This document shows, in pieces, positions 22,626 to 24,937 of a stretch of DNA of 24,937 nucleotides. A program made the position numbers and the translations under genes. Position 1 is the first letter of the stretch. Each line of letters begins with the position of its first letter. Origin of the DNA: JBAXLO01 sp037134755 (GTDB taxonomy: Bacteria > Bacteroidota > Bacteroidia > Bacteroidales > JACABE01); the NCBI GenBank assembly GCA_037134755.1, contig JBAXLO010000049.1, positions 1 through 24,937 of the forward strand, written 5' to 3'. A model generated the notes under the pieces. It saw only the letters and a program-made list of their open reading frames with translations. It ran no database searches and was not told the DNA's origin.

Positions 22626-22889
22626 ATTTATCCCTTTGCGGGAAATGCTTTTATATTTTAAACTTCAAGTACAGTAAGTATTTGAAGTACTACAAGTACC
22701 CTTAAAGATATACTCCAAATAAAAGGAATTGATTTTATATGCTCAATATATTCACAATGCAAATTAAGGATTTGATATTTTGTGAACATTTTTCCTAAAG
22801 AATTTAAAATATTTTATCTATTGTTTTCTACCTATATTTATCCCCTTACGGGAAATTGTTTTATATGGTGAATATATTCACCATATAAA
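22626..22889. repeat. Dispersed TTTATCCCYTTRCGGGAAAT repeats and a 30-bp perfect palindrome
   Basis: Two copies of an ATTTATCCC-yttr-CGGGAAAT motif (about 22626-22647 and 22835-22856) are each followed by TTTTATAT. The second runs into a perfect 30-bp palindrome at 22860-22889 with arms TTTATATGGTGAATA. A scrambled relative of the palindrome's left half (ATATGCTCAATATATTCACAAT) is at about 22737-22758. A third, shorter motif copy lies inside the 774-868 element. No gene is present between 22507 and 22994. Confidence 0.6.
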
Positions 22890-22994
22890 TATACATTTAA
22901 AATCAAAACAATAATGAATTCTGTATCAAAATAAAAAAGACCTGTCATATTATTAATAGAGCTTTTTAATTGTTTATTAGGAGCTTATTTTCAT

Positions 22995-23717
22995 TTATAT
23001 AACTATAATACCTAGAGTTTGGCTATGTACACCCAATTTGCCTCTCGAATTTTTTACGACAGCAATATACCAAACTTTCTTACCTATATAACTGTCAGAA
23101 TGTGTTATTTTTATTAAACCATCACTTACATCACCAACATATTGAAAATTTTCAAAAGTGGGAGTCATTTCATTAAGTTCGGTATAAGCTTTAAACACCA
23201 TTATTTCTTTTATTCCATTTTCTTTTCCTCTCCCTTTTTTATCTGGTGAAATTACCAATAATTGATGAAAAAGATGACCTATTTTCCTAATTGTAATCTC
23301 AACATGTTTTGTACCTGGTTCAGCTGTAGGTGTATGACTAGTGTTGGCAAGAGAAGTGCTACGCAATATGTGGAAAGTTTGATAATCTGAAAGCAAAGCA
23401 TTAGGATTAACAGCTATACGATCGTAAAGGCGATGTGTTTGATTGTATGCACTACAATTTTTAATTATAAGTAATAACGAATCTTTTATCATTGTAGTAC
23501 GAGTCCCTTTTTTGTCGAGCCACAATGAATATAAAGGCAACCAATCTGTATAATACGCCCCCCATTGAGCTATTTCATCGGGTAACCAACCTAATCGTTG
23601 CCAATTACAGTAGCCTACAGGCGGTCCGCATGTTTTCATCATGTATTCGTATGTTAATCTGATGTCCCCATCAAAACCAACAATGCCACGAGAGATTCTT
23701 GTTTTGTAATTATTCAT
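22995..23717 (-). CDS. Hypothetical protein, helical N-terminus and Fn3-like C-terminal domain
   Basis: 240 aa, without signal peptide or membrane segment. I do not have a name for it, but the layout resembles a group of uncharacterised Bacteroidota proteins that I recall: an N-terminal helical part (here about 45-115, with W-G-A-Y-Y-T-D-W-L-P-L-Y-S-L-W-L-D-K-K-x-T-R-T) and a C-terminal beta domain ending with a fibronectin type III-like strand pair (G-K-K-V-W-Y-I-A-V-V-K-N-S-R-G-K-L-G, then V-H-S-Q-T). Function is unknown; such proteins often serve as structural or binding units. The start at 23717 is the first ATG of the frame. It stands alone, with no operon partner; the exact 21-bp array lies 140 bp upstream. 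No terminator is clear between it and the palindrome region. Confidence 0.72.
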   Translation of the reverse strand: MNNYKTRISRGIVGFDGDIRLTYEYMMKTCGPPVGYCNWQRLGWLPDEIAQWGAYYTDWLPLYSLWLDKKGTRTTMIKDSLLLIIKNCSAYNQTHRLYDRIAVNPNALLSDYQTFHILRSTSLANTSHTPTAEPGTKHVEITIRKIGHLFHQLLVISPDKKGRGKENGIKEIMVFKAYTELNEMTPTFENFQYVGDVSDGLIKITHSDSYIGKKVWYIAVVKNSRGKLGVHSQTLGIIVI

Positions 23718-23856
23718 TATATGATTGTATTAATTTGTGTTATTAAATTTAATAATGATTTATTAATTTGTAAAAGCTTTTATCTAAACTATAAAAGAAA
23801 TATTTAGAGCTTAGCCTGTAATTGTTTATAATATCAAACAAATGCTGTTTAAATAA

Positions 23857-24045
23857 CCATTTATGGTTACTGTACAGCGAGTACTGGTAATGAGAGCACC
23901 ATATCTGGTAAGAATCGTGCCAGTACTCTTTAGGATTTTGCCGGTATTGGTTAAGAGTCAGCCGGCATTGGATAGGGATTGGCCATTTCTGGTAATAATT
24001 GCGCCAGTAATGGTTAAGTTCTAGCCAGTACTGGTTAATAGCTGA
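23857..24045. repeat. Array of nine exact 21-bp units, core CCAGTACTGG
   Basis: Ten-base cores start at 23857, 23878, 23899, 23920, 23941, 23962, 23983, 24004 and 24025, always 21 bp apart. The consensus is CCRKTWYTGG followed by TTA or TAA: C at core position 1 and T at position 8 are invariant, with C2, G9 and G10 each kept in eight of nine. The remaining 8 bp differ in every unit (CTGTACAG, TGAGAGCA, GAATCGTG, GGATTTTG, AGAGTCAG, GGGATTGG, TAATTGCG, AGTTCTAG, ATAGCTGA), so the unit is about 13 bp kept plus 8 bp variable. The minus strand happens to be open across it. The neighbourhood at 23718-23856 and 24046-24547 is AT-rich without a recognised gene. Confidence 0.9.
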
Positions 24046-24547
24046 AAATAGATTAATATAATGATATAAGTTGTTGATTAAATGTAGTAAATTGCTGAAT
24101 GAGCATATCAATACGCTATATAAAAAGTACAACTTTTTGAGATTAGTTGTCGGATAACTGTATTTGCTATTGCAGTTATGATATAGGCTTGTCAAAAAAT
24201 TGTTCCACTCTGCCATATCAACCCTCCTTACCCTTATTCTATGAGAAATATTTAATAAAGATATGATGTATTTTTTAAATCTTTTATCGAACTGCAAAGT
24301 TAACTTAAATTTGAATCTAAATCTATTTATTTCTTAATAAATATTATTTTGTCAAAAATAAATTCACTACAATACTAATCTATTGAAATATATAATAATA
24401 TTTAATAATATCATTGTAATTGTCATTAATTGAGATTCTATTGTTGGCAATTCGATTACTGCTTTGAAAATATATTGCCATTTGTTGTTTTTTTTCTCTA
24501 ATTTTGCTGACTAATTAAGAAAAACAATCTAATATCAACAGTTGTAA

Positions 24548-24579
24548 TTGTATTAATACTATTAATTTCAATACTTTTG
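24548..24579 (+). promoter_or_regulatory. Promoter of the zinc-ribbon methyltransferase gene
   Basis: TTG at 24548-24550, 21 bp, then TACTTTTG at 24572-24579 fits the Bacteroidota -33/-7 pattern. Transcription would start near 24586, about 35 nt before the ATG. A 7-bp inverted repeat TGGCAAT/ATTGCCA lies upstream (24445-24480). Confidence 0.5.
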
Positions 24580-24620
24580 TTTTGCTTAAGCTTATTAATA
24601 AATACATAATATAATATTGT

Positions 24621-24937
24621 ATGGATTTTGATTTTAAATGTGAACTTTGCGGAAGTACTGCCGGTAAGAGAATCCCTTTTAGATATCTGTTTAAAGAGAG
24701 ATATCTTTGGGCTATTAGATGCAATAAGTGCAAATTAACCGTTATTCTTCCTCAACCTTCAGCTGATGAAATAACCGAAATGTATGCTGTAGATTATTTT
24801 ACTGTAGCTGATAAGCAAACGCATCATGGAGAAACTGATTATATAACTGCTACAACTAACGTTGATTATACTGAAACCGTTAATTTCTTTAAAAAATACG
24901 CCAATGGTGGTAATTTTCTGGAAATTGGCTGTGCTAC
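24621..24937 (+). CDS. SAM-dependent methyltransferase with N-terminal zinc ribbon (partial)
   Basis: The frame is open from ATG 24621 to the right edge, so only about the first 105 residues are seen. It begins M-D-F-D-F-K-C-E-L-C-G, with a second pair C-N-K-C further on; this four-cysteine zinc ribbon (C-x2-C ... C-x2-C) is the usual start of a class of SAM methyltransferases that modify sugars or surface lipids. It continues with I-L-P-Q-P-S-A-D-E-I and M-Y-x-x-D-Y-F, then enters the methyltransferase fold at F-L-E-I-G-C-A, where the window ends inside motif I. It is probably cytosolic and part of a nucleotide-sugar or O-antigen-type cluster to the right, which cannot be checked here. A good promoter lies just upstream, so it may be first in an operon. 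Confidence 0.8.
   Translation, partial: MDFDFKCELCGSTAGKRIPFRYLFKERYLWAIRCNKCKLTVILPQPSADEITEMYAVDYFTVADKQTHHGETDYITATTNVDYTETVNFFKKYANGGNFLEIGCA

Noticed and set aside
13485..24045. CRISPR or other spacer-guided array
   Set aside because: Units of 21 bp with degenerate cores are far from CRISPR repeats, no cas gene is nearby, and the 8-bp variable segments are short for guides. No Tas-like or other candidate effector gene is present in the window either.
23749..24297. A 182-aa minus-strand ORF spanning the nine-unit 21-bp array
   Set aside because: Its length comes from the repeat, because 21 bp is seven codons and the consensus has no stop in that frame. The protein is extreme in Tyr, Asn, Trp and His, has no known domain, and the conserved DNA positions follow the palindrome rather than codons. 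It remains possible that it is expressed, but I do not annotate it.
24515..24733. A 72-aa minus-strand ORF at the right end
   Set aside because: It is antisense to the promoter and first codons of the zinc-ribbon methyltransferase, which has clear motifs on the plus strand.

Overview
The window is AT-rich (roughly 30% GC) and looks like a Bacteroidota chromosome. The evidence is: a complete type-A T9SS sorting domain on a subtilisin-like protease and the remnant of a second one; two LruC-domain surface proteins; a PorE-like TPR/PD40 protein; LysM glucosaminidase; intergenic matches to the Bacteroidota -7 box TAnnTTTG; and few recognisable Shine-Dalgarno sequences. Nothing identifies genus or species.

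Layout. (1) 1-1980: repeat-rich and poor in genes. A 41-bp tandem array runs in from the left edge, followed by a strong hairpin terminator, four CCTGWCAGG boxes, a T9SS sorting-domain pseudogene, a GC-rich 95-bp inverted-repeat element, and two tandem paralogous 61-aa proteins of unknown function. (2) 1981-9183: a two-gene cassette (small lipoprotein, then beta-helix/LruC surface protein) present twice in tandem on the minus strand. Each copy has the same upstream layout: two 15-bp inverted repeats, 55 bp, then a sigma54-like -24/-12 element. (3) 9407-13267: two tandem TMTC/DUF1736-like GT-C membrane proteins with C-terminal TPRs. (4) 13485-13799: fifteen degenerate 21-bp repeats with no length variation. 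(5) 13929-16981: minus-strand operon of a TPR/PD40 protein, a DEDDh exonuclease with an ExoX-like tail, and an FAH-family enzyme. A secreted T9SS protease (17178-18902) is divergent from it. (6) 19032-22506: TPR lipoprotein, LysM glucosaminidase, and two rRNA methyltransferases (rsmG, rlmI). (7) 22507-24937: dispersed repeats including a perfect 30-bp palindrome, a conserved-type hypothetical protein, a second exact 21-bp array (nine units), and the start of a zinc-ribbon SAM methyltransferase cut by the window edge.

How it fits together. Much of the content concerns the cell envelope: secretion, surface display, probable O-glycosylation and peptidoglycan trimming, with rRNA modification and an exonuclease as housekeeping genes. 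The features least explained by known annotation are the palindrome-centred tandem arrays (41, 21 and 21 bp) and the duplicated lipoprotein/LruC cassette with its conserved enhancer-plus-sigma54 layout. All functional calls rest on reading motifs by eye; no database search was run.
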